A program made the position numbers and the translations under genes. This document shows positions 1 to 12,170 of a stretch of 38,791 bases of DNA, one piece after another. The DNA is taken from assembly GCA_021464525.1 (NCBI GenBank), contig JADRCO010000296.1, forward strand, positions 1 to 38,791, written 5' to 3'. Source of the stretch: Rhizophagus sp. LPA8_4_AMF (taxonomy: Eukaryota > Glomeromycota > Glomeromycetes > Glomerales > Glomeraceae). Every line of letters begins with the position of its first letter. Position 1 is the first letter of the stretch. The notes beneath the pieces are model-generated. The model saw only the letters and a list, made by a program, of their open reading frames with translations. It had not been told where the DNA came from and made no database searches.

Positions 1-1
1 T

Positions 2-122
2 AAGAATCCTTAAAAATCTGGTAATTTATAGAATCCTTAGAGATTTTTATAATTTAAAAGATTTTTAAGGATTCTATAAATTACCAGATCTTTAAAGATT
101 CTAGAATAGTTTAAGGATTCTT
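2..122. repeat. Nested palindromic repeat
   Basis: Two perfect 24-nt inverted arms lie at 16-39 and 66-89, separated by a 26-nt loop. An outer 11-bp pair (AAGAATCCTTA at 2-12 and its complement at 112-122) encloses them. The whole block could fold into one long hairpin. It begins at the window edge, so it may be the end of a longer element. No coding potential is seen. Confidence 0.8.
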
Positions 123-154
123 TATGGATCTATGACCTAAAAAAATTACTGATG

Positions 155-600
155 ATGGTAAAATTACAATAATTTATATGTTGCATAATTTTAATTTTAG
201 AAGTGCATAAAATTCATCACATTTTTTACATTTTATATACGCGTTCTGCATACACATCTGTGTAAAGATAAAAATTATATAATGAATTAAAAATTCCTAA
301 GGAAGATAGAGTATCAGGATAGTCAGGAATAAAAGATGGGATTAAAGTATTTTTTTTAAAAAAAAAATTTCCTTTTACAATAAAAGTTTTACACCAATTG
401 ATTAATTTTAAGCTTATTTTATATAGAAAATATTTTAAAAATTTTTATAATTTAAGTTTAGTAAATTACATATGAATTTAGTAATTATAATTGATTTTTA
501 GCAGATTATATTGATTTTAGAAGGAGCAAAAAGTGCTTAAATCTATGCAGATTAGTTATACCTTGTATATGAGATGTCTGAAATCCTGCATATAGTATTC
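155..600 (+). repeat. Dispersed repeat, copy 1
   Basis: This stretch is recognisably similar, in the same orientation, to 30955-31760. Shared blocks include CATCTGTGTAAAGATAAAAA, the run AAAGTTTTACACCA followed by TTTTAAGCTTATTT, and GGAGCAAAAAGTGCTTAAAT. Weaker similarity may continue to about 1700 here and about 32350 in the other copy. No ORF is visible, so the element class cannot be named. Confidence 0.7.
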
Positions 601-3600
601 CAAGTCATCATTACAAAATTAAACCAAATAGAGTCTTGTATTTACCAAATAGTAGTATATAATAAATATTAAAACTTTATATTTATTAAATAATAAAAAA
701 AATAAATACCTAAATAATATTAAATTTAATTATTTATTAAATGCTTGATTTTTTAAGTACTTTATTAATATTTTAAATTAGTATTTATAAGTATTTTTTC
801 AACACATCTTGTATTTGATAAGTATTATTATTAATAAATATTTAGTAAGTATTTTGACAAATATCATAATGATAATCCCAAATGCAATTTAATAAAATCA
901 CAGTGAAAAAGAATTTCCAAACTTCCTATATGATAACATGTCCAATTTTTTCATTATCATATACTTTGAATTGCATCTAATAATACTAATCATCAGTTTT
1001 AGTATTATAAGTAGTAATCCCTAACAATTATTTAAAAAATTTTTAAAAGATTCTCACAACTTCTAAAATAAAACAAATATTACAAATATGAAAAAAGAAA
1101 ATTCTATAAAAATTCTATGTAAAAAAATCAAAAAAATCTAATAATAAAAGGAAAAAAGAAAAAAAGTAAAATTTCACATGATCATCATTTTATATTCTCA
1201 AGTTAGTTTAATCTTATCTTTAAGGTCTCATGCTGAGTATAAGTGAATAAAAATAAGTCATCAGAATATAACCCTAATTCTGATATATATTTTAAAGAAA
1301 AACTGTAAGTTATTTTCAATACTGTGAGAGAATATTGGTAACTTAGATCATAAACTATTATTAACATTAAAGTTCATTAGAATGTTTAAAGGTGGTATAA
1401 AAGGTGATACATTTAATATTATTATTAATTTAAAAAGAAATGCATCTAAAAAATTATCAGAAAATCTTTTCACAATTATAGTATTGCTGCTATCCCGATT
1501 TGATACTACTATATTTGGTACATTTTATCAAAAAATGGGTGGTTGCTTATACTGGTGAAAAGGAAAAAAACTTGAAGGTGTATTAAGATAAAGACTAAGA
1601 AAATAATAATTAAAGTATCACCTAATTTTTGCCAAAATTCCAGACTTAAAATGTATTAGACCAGTTAAGAAGTATTTAAAGATCTTTCAGTACGTCTTAA
1701 CACGTCAGTCCATTAATGTATTCATATATTGCCAAGAAAATACAGAAAATTTTTATTTTTCAAAGCTTTGTTTAGTCTCTTCATGTCTGTTTAAAAAAAT
1801 ATTTTATTATTTTTAGAAACTAGTTTTACTATTCTCAGATATAAGTTTAATATTAAAAATAGTTTTTCTTAATATTGTTTTCCAAAAATCCTGAAGGTAA
1901 AAGTTGAATTTGCTGTTTTTTTCAAAAAACAGAATAAAAAGAAAAGAAAAAAAAATATTACAAAAAAATAAAAAATAACTGACTGAAACTTTAGAAAAAG
2001 AATTAAAAGTATATTATTAAAACTTAAAGTGTATTTATTATAAAAAAATAAAAGAAAATATAAAATTTTTAACAAAAAAAATATTAGTAATAAATGGTCA
2101 TAAACATAACTGAAGAGAGTTTCCCCATAGCTTTACCAATAATATTCAATTATATATATAGTATTAATTTTAACTAATAAAGGTACTTAATTTTAGATTA
2201 TATAAGATTTTACTTAATCTCTCTTAAAATATTACTTAATATTCATTATATTCTTAAGTTATATATTAGATATTTGGAATTATATTAATAAATTTTTATT
2301 TTTTTAGCATTATACTAACTTACTAGAATTTTTAACAATCTTAACTATTATATAAATTGATTATATTTTAAAATTTCTTTAAATTTTTTTTAGTTATTTA
2401 TATTATTTTTATTTTTATTTTTAATTTTTTTTAAATTTTTTTCTTTTTTATAAATATTAGTATATGGAACTTTTTTGATTCTAAATTAATAAAATTAATA
2501 AAAATTTCAAAATATTTTATTTTAAATTTTTTTTAAAAAAAAACTAAAAAAACATAAATTTTTTCTTTATAGGTTTTAAATTCTTTTTTAAATAAATTTC
2601 AAAGTATTTTACTTTAAAACTTTTAAAACTTTATTTTTATTATATTATATTAATTTTAGCTAGAATTGTAAAATTAACTACAATTATTCACAATATTACA
2701 AATTCCAATTTTATATAAATTAAAAATTTTATAACAATCTTACATATGTATTTTTTAATAAATTATATTTATAAATATAAATATTAAAATATTTATAAAA
2801 AAACAAATGAAAGAATTCAGATTGGTTAAAAGATTATTAGTTTTTTAAAATTTGGCTAATATTAATAAACTTTATATTCAAATTTGATTATTTAATTTAC
2901 AATTATTAAAATATTAAATTAAACAAATTTTTAGTAATATAGAAAGTATAAAATGAAACTAACAATTTATTAAAAGATCTGGAGAAAAATCACATAATAA
3001 TCAAATTATGATATTACTATAATTAGAACAATTTGTAGCTTAAATTGTACCTTATTTTTAGTTTTTTTTTTTTTTTAGCCATACTATAACAAAGTAACAA
3101 ACGGTATTTCACACGCCGTATGCATAATAGTATAAATTTAGAAAAAACTCTATCTCAGATCATTATTATTTAAGTTTCAAGCCGTCATACTATTAAATAT
3201 TTATAAAAACCCAAAAGCAGGAAGTCACTGGACCTACCCGAGTCTAAAATACAAGTTCCTTAAAATGGTCAGTTACCGTTACCGTACGTTACCGTACTGT
3301 ACTTATTATTTATTCCGTTTATTTTGTTGATTTGTTGACTGATTAATTAATATGCCAAATAACTTTATATTAATATTATTAATTAAGAAATTGTAAAGCA
3401 TTCGAAAATCTACAGATCTTTGCTGGTTGATGCACTAGGTATCTGATGTCATTTTTAATTGGCGAATATTGGCGAATGATAAACGCCAAACAAACATCTG
3501 GAACTCCCAGTTTTATAAGATTAAAGATTAGTATTGTTCAAAAAAAATTACCCACTTAAACATTAAATTTTATGTGGAACATAGATAAGCTGTTTACTGA

Positions 3601-4013
3601 TTTTCCTTCTTAGGATAAATGGAACTTAAATTTCACATTTTTCTCACATTAATTAAAATGAGTTAATGAACATGAGTAAATGATTATCACCATATTTTTG
3701 TGTAAATTACGAATTGTTTGATCGGACCCCTTTTTTTGTTGAGGAATTCTAAGAATTACACAACGGCGTCATATTTTTTTTGCTCCTATTGTTTTTGGAA
3801 GTATTCTTAATTTTAGTGTGACCCTATAAAAATTTTATAAATTTCAAAAAAGAAATTAATTTTTTTTCCTCGTCCTTGCTATAGGAACATTCTTTAATGA
3901 TCCCAACTTTTTGAGTGAATTCTTTATGTTTCGTTCATTCATCTAATTTTGAGCCTCCAAAGGATTTTATCACTTTATAATCTTGTTGTATATATATATA
4001 TCACTAACATAAA
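601..4013. other. AT-rich intergenic DNA, no gene seen
   Basis: Homopolymer-rich, AT-rich sequence with no ORF that looks like protein. The only ORF of note (minus strand, 1869-2075) is a Phe/Leu/Lys-rich translation of low-complexity DNA. At 3277-3300 there is a short run of TACCGT-like hexamers. The last few hundred bases before 4014 must contain the promoter of the antiporter gene, but no specific motif stands out. Confidence 0.6.
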
Positions 4014-7000
4014 ATGGGTGCCTCAGAACAAGGTGGTGTCCTTTCTGGCACAGTACCGACTCATTACAATGCAAACGATCCAATAACGTTGTTTATAATA
4101 CAAGTAATTTCTTATTTATAATATTATAAATTCATTGTTTCTTACATTATTTTTTGTGACTAATCGTATTAATTTTCATAAAGGTTATTTTGATCATATT
4201 TTTTACACGTATTCTCCATTTTGCTTTGTCGCGCTTTCGACAACCACGTGTTATTTCAGAAATTATCGGTGGTATTATCCTTGGACCATCGGTACTTGGA
4301 CGCATACCTGGATTTAATGATGCAATTTTTCCAAAAGAGTCTAGAGCCAACTTAAATTTACTTGCTACGTTGGGTTTAATTTTATTTTTATTCATCGTTG
4401 GTGTTGAATTGAACCCAAAAGTCTTGATAAAGAATGCAAGAATTGCATTGACTATTTCTGCCGCGGGTATTGCGTTACCTTTTGCTCTAGGTGTTGGCGT
4501 TGGATATGGATTATATCATGCGATGGGTAACGATAGTCAAGCATCTTTCTCCAGTTTTATACTTTTCATTGGTGTAGCAATGTCGATCACGGTAAGATAA
4601 GTTCAATTGAATATTTATTAATCCACACACTTAAATTAATAGGTATTTTTATTATTCATAATAGGCATTTCCTGTACTTGCACGTATTTTATCAGAACTT
4701 CAACTTCTTCGAACACCAGTTGGTTCCACTGCTCTTACTGCGGGTGTTGGTGATGACGTAGCTGCATGGGTTTTATTGGCTTTAGTAGTCACCATCGTTA
4801 ACGCTTCTAATGGACTCATCGCTTTATATGTCTTTCTTCTAGCAATTGCTTGGACATTAATAGTTATATTTGTTATACGTCCTATCTTGTTAAAACTCAT
4901 TGTTAAGACTGGTAGTAATGATAATGGACCTACTGTAATGATGGTGGTTATCACTTTATCCATCGTGTTAATATCTTCATTTATTACAAATATTATTGGT
5001 GTGCATGCAATTTTTGGAGGGTTCATAGTTGGTGTTATTATTCCACATGAAGGTGGTTTCGCTGTGGGTATAACAGAAAAGATTGAAGATTTGGTCAATG
5101 TTCTTTTTTTGCCAATTGTAAGTATAATTTATTCTATTACAAAATTTGTTAACGTGTTAATTAATTAATTAATAATATTTTTTTATTTAGTATTTTGCTT
5201 TATCTGGAATAAAAACTCAAATTGGTCTCTTGAATGATGGGGCATCCTGGGGGTGGGTCATTTTAATAATTGTTGTTGCAATGGTTGGCAAGATAACAGG
5301 CGCTACACTTGCGGCCAGATTAAACAAATTGGCTTGGAGAGAGTCCCTGACAATCGGCGTTTTTATGAGTTGTAAAGGGTACGTACAAATTATACAATAG
5401 AAAGTTACATTATTTAAACCATACTGATTTTGTTTCTTTTTTATATTCTTATAAAGTCTTGTTGAGTTGATCGTACTCAACATTGGATATGACGCAGGAG
5501 TTATTAATGATAAAGTATTCGTGATCATGGTTGCCATGTAAGCATAGATTTTTCAATTTTTTAGTTTTCTTCCTAGGAAAACAATATTAATTTGTTAAAT
5601 AATTTCTTCTTTAAGGGCATTGGTTACTACAGTCTTAACTACTCCTTTAGCAACGTGGTTATATCCACATGAATATCAAAGGAAAATGGAACTTAAACGT
5701 ATCGGTCATTTGGAACCAGAAGCAACTGGAGATCATACTGATGATGCGATCTCAACAAAAAAGAATAGATTGTTAATTGTTCTTAATAAGGTTGAATATC
5801 TTCCGCCAATGATGATGCTCGTACAATTATTGCAACCACTATCAGCCATTGTAAGACAACGAGTTGAGGAAAAGGGAGAAAAGGATAAAACAACTACTGT
5901 TCCAACTCAATCGAATGCATCAATTACTGTCCATGTGTTACGACTCATTGAATTAACTCAACGTATTTCAACTATAATGAAAATTAGTGAAACTGAAGAA
6001 ACATTGCATGATCCGATCATGAATCTTTTCAGATCATTTGGACAATTGAATTTTGTTAAAGTCAAAGCAAACCTTGCTGTTGTTGCACAACAAGACTTTG
6101 CACAGCACGTTGCCGAAAGAGCTGAAGACACTGATGCTAATTTAGTAATAGTTCCTTGGGGTGGCGCAGGTGCAATTATTGATGATCTGTCAAATCCATT
6201 TGTTGGACCAAGAGAAAAGAAAGAAACAAGTCCACAAGTTGCGTCTTTCACTCAAGAGGTTTTCTCTGAAGTAACTATCAGAGCAAATGTTGGTGTCTTT
6301 GTAGATCGCGGTCTTGGTGTTTCCTCTTTAAATCAGAAGGAAAATAGTATTAATAGCACATCAGTTCGCGTTTTCTTACCATTCTTCGGTGGCATTGATG
6401 ATCGGGAGGCATTGTCTTTTGTCATTCAATTACTTGACCATCCAAATGTGTCAGTTGATGTTCTTAGAATCATTAAATCTTCTGAGCCTACCGAACATGA
6501 TACTACATTAAAAAACAATGCACTTATGACTGAAACCGACAGAGATATAATATCAGAAAATTCTGATGATGTTCAACGTCCTCCACTTGCTCACAAAATA
6601 TCTTCAGCATCTGCTCACATTTTACGTTCGAATGACGAACGCAAAGCATCTGATGATGCTGATGAAGAGTTATTAAAACAAGCTTTAAAGTCACGTACGG
6701 GTGTTGTAGCATCAAATGCTCGAATAAATTATACGGAGATATCGTCATCTACACCTTTACAAACAGCAGTTAACCGTGCCAAAGATATAGTCAGTCGTAA
6801 GGATTTAATTGTGATTGGACGTGGACGTTATGATATTACTTTTAGCCATAGAGCAGAATCCTTGGATATACACAAAAATTTGGGAGATTATGATAGTGAT
6901 ACACGTAAATCATTAGGTGATATAGCACAAGCATTTTTATCCGGTGGTATCGCAGCAAGTATTTTAGTTTTGCAAGCAAAGAAAAATACAAATTCATCAA

Positions 7001-7020
7001 AATTAAAAGAAACTGCTTAA
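4014..7020 (+). CDS. KHA1: K+/H+ antiporter, KHA1-like (CPA2 family)
   Basis: Cation/proton antiporter of the CPA2 family, expected to exchange K+ (or Na+) for H+ across an endomembrane such as the Golgi. Six exons were traced: 4014-4103, 4184-4591, 4665-5117, 5191-5378, 5457-5537 and 5616-7020, all with GT-AG introns of 72-80 nt. They join in frame to 874 aa, almost the length of yeast Kha1. Residues ~25-430 form the Na+/H+-exchanger membrane domain. Landmarks are RQPRVISEIIGGIILGPSVLGRIPGF, the Asp pair D196-D197 in GVGDDVAAW (the CPA2 ion-binding motif), YFALSGIKTQIGLL, and MSCKGLVELI spanning the exon 4/5 junction. A cytosolic tail of ~440 residues follows (exon 6). The ATG at 4014 opens a short N-terminus ending ANDPITLFIIQ, as expected before the first helix. 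Confident family call; ion preference is inferred. Confidence 0.93.
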
Positions 7021-7575
7021 TGTATTTAGTTTTATTATTTTATTATCTTATTTGATTATGCAGATGTATACAGTTGAGAGTATTTTTATAGGTGGATTTG
7101 CAGCATCTAATAGTATTTATATATCTTATATATTGTAATTTTATCTTTTTTAAATGTATAAACTTTTTTTGTATGATTAGTATTTGATTAGTAGAACAGA
7201 ACAACTTTATTGCGTTGAATGCTAATTTCATCATTAAAAAAAAAACTTATTGTATCAAAAGTAAATTGGTGTTTACGGACTGCTTCGGCCGTCATCTAAC
7301 CGTATTTTGCGGGCCACAGTACCCTACAAAACAGAGCTCCCATTTTCTACCAATTTTATTACTTAAAAATAATTTAATAAATACCTAGGTATTACGCATA
7401 ATAATACTCAATTATTATATAAGTTTTATACGTTATCTACTAATAATAAAAACTCACGCAATAGTAGGGGGTACAAGGCCAAACCCTCTGAAATCTGTAT
7501 CATACCCGGGGTACTTTCGGGGTACTATGGCCCCCGTTATACGGTAGACCGGGGAGCTAGAGAATATCGTTTGAG
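7021..7575. other. Intergenic block with GC-rich patches
   Basis: No gene seen. From about 7260 the base composition shifts: there are G/C-rich patches such as CTTCGGCCGTC, CCCGGGGTACTTTCGGGGTA and GGCCCCCGTTATACGG, unlike the AT-rich surroundings. This looks like an older inserted element into which the hAT-like MITE at 7576-7857 later jumped; the patch resumes after the MITE (7866 to about 7915). No terminal repeats for the older element were recognised. Confidence 0.5.
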
Positions 7576-7857
7576 AGGACCCCGGAAACTTATATGTAAA
7601 CCTTGGGGTAAGCTTCAGGGTAAAAAGCATATAGAAAATTCGAAAATGTCCTATGTTAGTGAATAGGGTAAATTAATCATAAAAACTTGAAAATCATACT
7701 AAAAAAGGAATGTCATACAGAAAAATTTGTATTACCATGAGGAAGGCTTACTATATTTAGTAATGATCTTCATTTTTAGCCAATCATATTTGGGTATTTA
7801 TATTATAAAAAATCTTCAAAAAATCCTGGGAGTTCACATATAAGTTTCCGGGGTCCT
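7576..7857. mobile_element. hAT-like MITE with 8-bp target duplication
   Basis: A 282-bp element bounded by perfect 22-bp terminal inverted repeats (7576-7597 and 7836-7857; the left end starts AGGACCCCGGAAACTTATAT). It is flanked by a perfect 8-bp direct repeat CGTTTGAG at 7568-7575 and 7858-7865. An 8-bp duplication with short inverted ends is typical of hAT transposons. The AT-rich interior has no transposase ORF, so the element is non-autonomous. Perfect ends and duplication suggest a fairly recent insertion. Another superfamily with 8-bp duplications cannot be excluded. Confidence 0.87.
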
Positions 7858-7865
7858 CGTTTGAG

Positions 7866-8629
7866 GCTTTCGAGTAACAGGTATCGAAAATTACCGAAAT
7901 AAAATGCCACGTGGTTTAAAATCTAATTTTATTACCATTAATTAATGCTAATCATACTTTTTTAATGCTATTACAAAAAAAAAAAATTTAATTGTCAATA
8001 ACTTTTTCCATAAATATAAAATTGCTAAATAGAACATATTGCATAATTGCATACTGTAAAATAATTTCAAATTTATTTCTTTGTCAATCTGCACATTTAT
8101 TAGTTATCCACTACCAAAATCATTTAATAAAAAATAATATAATTTTTTTTTTTTTAATATATGCGTGGTATTATTTATTAACAGAATTTTAATTACATCA
8201 AAATAGCAGTATCAGCTCGCAAATGTATACATTAGATTAAATATATTCTTATATATTCTTAATTTTAAGTACTATAGCAATTTTTATAAAATAATTTCCT
8301 AAACCATTTTATTTTCAAATTTTTTATATAAAATTTTACCAGAACTAGAGATGGTTTTCACATATCACATTTTATTTATTGTACTAAAATTTTTCATTTT
8401 AAAAGAAAAACTTAATAAAAGTATTAAAAAAAATTTTTATTTAAATGTATACTAAAAATACAATTGTAATAAACAATATATTGTAAAGTAAAATTATTAC
8501 AAAAACAATTCAAAAATTAGTATTATATAGCATTGATTAAAAGATTTCTTTTGGTATATTATCTATATAAAGTACTCTATAAAGTACCTATTTAAATATG
8601 TATCACTAGTCAAAATCAAAACTTTTGAC
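7866..8629. other. AT-rich intergenic DNA, no gene seen
   Basis: After the residual GC-rich patch this is AT-rich sequence with long A/T runs. The ORF at 7992-8192 is an Ile/Leu/Asn-rich low-complexity translation and is not supported as a gene. Confidence 0.5.
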
Positions 8630-8960
8630 CTTTAAGACCTTTTAGCAAAAATTTGCCAATTGGCCATGTGAATCAGCAAATTTTTAACTAATAGCAAAAA
8701 TCGGTAAAAATCAATCACAAATTGACTGATATACTGACTGTTAAACAAAAATTTGGTCACTCTTTAGTAAAAAATTGACTGATACTGATTTTATATAAAA
8801 AATTGTTTCTTTAAGATCTTTCAAATAAAATTTTGCTAATTGATCATATAAATCAACACAAATTTGCCAAACAGTAAAAATCAATTACAACTCGATAAAT
8901 ACTGAATATTAAACAAAAATTATTCATTTTTTAATTCAAATTTTAAACTTTTATTTACTT
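8630..8960 (+). repeat. Diverged tandem duplication, period ~179 bp
   Basis: The segment starting TTTAAGACCTTTT at about 8630 is repeated from about 8810 (TTTAAGATCTTTC). The order of shared words is the same: a TTTGC-AATTG-CATAT/ATGTG-AATCA block, AGTAAAAATCAAT or GGTAAAAATCAAT, then TTAAACAAAAATT. The copies are well diverged. No ORF. Confidence 0.6.
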
Positions 8961-9152
8961 TATTTACATTTATTTCATTATCATTGAAAATTTGTTAAAT
9001 ATTAAGAAATTTTGTAAAAATGAAACTTTGTCTATTAAATGTATTTTATCAAGTAATTACAAAAATATTTTAAAAAAATAAACAAAAAAAAAAATTTTTG
9101 GCTGGTTTTTACCAAATATAAAATTTGCGATTAATTGGATTAATCACCAAAT

Positions 9153-9300
9153 AGGATCCTGCTTACTTCTAATAAAGTTCTTTGTAAAAATTTCTACTTT
9201 TATATATAATTTTACCTTACTTTTTCTTGTAATTCTATTGGTTAATTGATCTAAAAAGAAAAAAAATCAAACTAATGCAATGTATATTTCCTTTTTTTTA
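9153..9300. repeat. Partial copy of the AGGAYCCC inverted-repeat element
   Basis: GGATCCTGCTTACTTCTAATA followed by TTCTATTGGTTAATTGATC matches, with divergence, the left part of the element at 11526-11750 (CCTACTACTAATA, TTCTATTGGTTAATTAGCC). The opposite end was not found here, so this is probably a truncated relic. Confidence 0.5.
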
Positions 9301-9484
9301 TATAATTTATCTATATATAGTAGGATCTTTAAAGTATTTTACATATAAATTTTACTTTAAGTTTACCAACACCTCTATTAAAAGCTCTATTAAAAGTAAG
9401 CAAAATCCTCATCAAATATTTAATAGTATTACTCTAAGTAGAAATTTAATATTTTAATGGTATAAATCAACAAAAAAGATTATA

Positions 9485-9665
9485 CAGTCAACTCTCTATA
9501 TAGTCACCTCCCTTATAGTCACAATCATCATATAGTCACCTTAGTTGAGTGTCCCAAATTTTACATATAAAATCTATCTTATATAGTCATATTTTGCATA
9601 TAGTTACTATCACACCAATTTCTAAAAATCTTATATTAAAAAAGTATTACATATAGTCACATAAT
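9485..9665 (+). repeat. TATAGTCAC motif cluster, transposon-end-like
   Basis: Copies of TATAGTCAC, exact or with one or two changes, occur at 9499, 9514, 9531, about 9577, about 9600 and about 9653. The cluster starts with CAGTCAACTCTCTATATAGT directly after a TA dinucleotide. This layout resembles the ends of pogo/Tigger-type Tc1-mariner elements, which begin CAGT at a TA target. No complementary end and no transposase were found, so it is at most a solo end or a decayed MITE. Confidence 0.45.
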
Positions 9666-9984
9666 TAATTTGTAATGATAAAAAGTTGTTCATTTTGATG
9701 TTTTGGTCAGTAAATGAGTTCGTAGAAATCAAGTTAATTGTATTATAATAATTATATAAAAAAATAATTAAATTAGTTATATTTATATTTAAATATATAA
9801 ATGTTATATAATATATATAGACTTGTTTTGAAGCTTGACTTCTCCATTCCCTTTTAAATCAGCTGATTTCTGCCACTAGCATGTTTCTAACATTTGGCAA
9901 TTTAAAATTTTGCTAAAATAGATTATTCTGACCAGTGTTTATAAAAATATTTTTAACTTTTTTTTTTTTTGTTTTGTAAAAACA

Positions 9985-10575
9985 TTTTTTAGTATAAATT
10001 TTAAAGGTAATTAAAAAAAAAGAAGATTTTAATATTTTATTTTATTAATAAATAAGAATATTTTTAATGTTTTTTTTTTATTTTTTATAGGAATATATCT
10101 TTTGATATAAATCTTAAAGATAATTAAAAAGGTGGATGAATTTTTTTAAGAATAAGGGGTGAGTACTGGAAAAAAGGACCAAATTGAAATTTTTCTCAAA
10201 AAAAAGTTTTTAAGTAAAATAGATATAGATTTGATCATTTGATTCAGAATATTTGTTATTTTAAAAAAAAAATTTTTGTCAATTTGGTCCCTTTTTCCAG
10301 CACTTACCTATAAAATCAATTTTAATATTTATTATTATTTATTTTTATAGAAATATATCTTTTAATATAAATCCTGAATGTAATTGAGAAAGAAGAAGGT
10401 TATTATATAAAAATAAGAATATTACTAATATTTTTTTTTGTTTTCTATAAAAATACTTTAATACAAATTTTAAAAGTAATTGAGTTTTTAATATAGAAAT
10501 AAATACATTACTAATGTTATTTTTTTGTTTTTGTAAAAATACATTTTTTCGCATAAACTTTAAAGCTAATTAAGA
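9985..10575. repeat. Tandem array, unit ~90-110 bp, interrupted by a MITE
   Basis: At least five diverged units carry a common core: a poly-T run, TATAAAAATA, TTTTAATATAAAT-like, then TTAAAGGTAATTAA-like. The cores end near 10012, 10124, 10386, 10480 and 10570. The jump between the second and third core equals one unit plus the inverted-repeat element at 10157-10309, so that element inserted into an existing array. Further units of the same kind occur around 12945-13145. Confidence 0.65.
10157..10309. mobile_element. Small MITE-like inverted-repeat element
   Basis: The left end, 10157-10186 (GGGTGAGTACTGGAAAAAAG then GACCAAATTG), is the near-perfect inverse of the right end, 10280-10309 (CAATTTGGTCCCTTTTTCCA then GCACTTACC). 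The element is ~153 bp with no coding capacity, and it splits a tandem array. No clear target duplication beyond a possible TA, so the superfamily is unassigned. Confidence 0.7.
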
Positions 10576-10784
10576 AGAGGGAAGGGTTGATCACTCTTGA
10601 CTCATTGATTAGTCTGTAACCCCCCTCAAATAGCCTGATTATAATGAGAATGTAGATTCAATTTTATCAATCATAGAATTTACATTGAATTATACTGTGT
10701 GTATATATATCATGTATGTTGAAGTAAAGATGTAAAATTAGTGTGGACTGCATTATGGTATATCATTATATACAGTTAGAGAAA

Positions 10785-10950
10785 TAACACTTATTATGTA
10801 ATTATTAAAGGGGGAGGAGGATAGTTAAAATCTTATGTTACACTTAATAAAATCATATGATTTATAATATAATAATTTGATTGGCTGTTAAATCTGACAA
10901 GAGAAGGGAGAGGCTAAGTTTATATTAAACTAAATATAATGTAATATGTA
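10785..10950. mobile_element. MITE family shared with 34210-34382 (older copy)
   Basis: This segment matches the reverse complement of 34210-34382. Common blocks include TTATGTAATTATTAAAG, TTACACTTAATAAAATCATA followed by TGATTTATAA, AATTTGATTGG and TATATTAAACTAAATAT. Its own terminal inverted repeats are more eroded than in the other copy. No ORF. Confidence 0.7.
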
Positions 10951-11525
10951 TCACTGCCCTTAGGCTGCATATTTAATAGAGAATTATGGTGTCTTCTGTT
11001 TTGAATCTGATACTATGGTAGGCTTACTGTTCTATCCTGATGGTCTCTTTTATTCTAACAGGATGAGTTTCTATCTAGGTAGTCACTCTACAATACTACT
11101 TAAGATCTAAAATGGCTAGATAACTCTTATAGATAATGAAAGATCTGGATGCAATATCTTTATAGCAGTTGGTTTTTTATTAGATCTTAGGTTAACTGGG
11201 CTATTTGTAATATAAGGTTTAAGGCTGGGTTCAATTTCCTTAGTAAATTTAACGTACTGGTTGGTAATTTTTGAGGCTGAGGTAAGTTTCTAAAATGGAG
11301 TAATCCTATACTCTTAGTGCTTTCTGTTCTGGTAATTACTGATTATAAATTACTAGGAGATAAATAAACTATGCTAGGCTTAAAGAAATAATCGTAACCT
11401 GTAATGGGCTTTAAGTTAAGCCAAATGAAACTTCTTAGTATTGCAGTACTTCTAGAATATATAAACTAGTATAAAAAGGTATCTAAATAACTGCTTCATT
11501 GAATTCTACTTTCTTTGGAGGAAGC
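10951..11525. other. Intergenic DNA of lower AT content, no gene seen
   Basis: From about 10940 the sequence is less AT-extreme than its surroundings and lacks long homopolymers. All frames are interrupted and no splice-linked coding pattern was recognised. It could be an old inserted element or a decayed gene, but nothing identifies it. Confidence 0.4.
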
Positions 11526-11750
11526 AGGACCCCACCTACTACTAATAAATGTTACTGTAGAAAATTTCAACTTTCATATAAAATTTTACCTTAAGATTAG
11601 CTTAAATTCTATTGGTTAATTAGCCAAAAAGGAAAAAAATCATAACAATGTAACATAAAATTTTCTTTTATAGTAAAATCTACAATAAATTTATATACAA
11701 ACCTTATCGTAGACTTAAGAGTAACCTATCTTAGAAGTAGGCGGGATCCT
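11526..11750. mobile_element. MITE-like element with ~20-bp inverted ends
   Basis: The left end AGGACCCCACCTACTACTAA matches the inverse of the right end (TTAGAAGTAGGCGGGATCCT at 11731-11750) with four mismatches. Size 225 bp, AT-rich interior, no transposase. Related sequence occurs at 9153-9300. No convincing target-site duplication, so it is old or imprecisely delimited. Confidence 0.6.
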
Positions 11751-11839
11751 GAGAAAGCCCTACATGTAAATGGTACTCACTACTATGAGAATTATACTAA
11801 GCGGGTTATAGCTGTAGTACAGAATTAGGAAAATACAGT

Positions 11840-12170
11840 ATACTAAGCAAAATTTAGTATAGTATAGTACAGTACATACAGTACATACAATTCATTATAC
11901 TAATTTATACCATATTATACTATTTTATATAATAAGATTAAGAACAATTTTTATAATTTTTCAATATCTAGTAATTTAATTTATACAAAATTTTTTTTAA
12001 TTTGTAACTTTTATTAGTCTTTACAAAATAAAAAAATGTTTGTTTAAATTGGACTATTAGATTGTAAAATATTTGCAAAAAACAAATTTGAAAAAAAATA
12101 CAAAAAATATACTGTACTAAAATAGTTTAAGTAGTTTAAGTACAGTACAGTACAGTATGTACTGTACTCA
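11840..12170. repeat. AGTAC/GTACA short-repeat clusters
   Basis: Two clusters of overlapping TAGTA, AGTAC and GTACA words (11855-11892 and 12108-12166) contain many self-complementary GTAC steps. The motifs read the same on both strands, so the clusters could pair with each other. Between them lies AT-rich DNA. No gene. Confidence 0.5.

Noticed and set aside
5217-5537. Minus-strand ORFs across the antiporter gene (also 4147-4395, 4700-5098, 5958-6251, 6524-6748)
   Set aside because: They are shadows of the plus-strand antiporter exons and do not resemble proteins.
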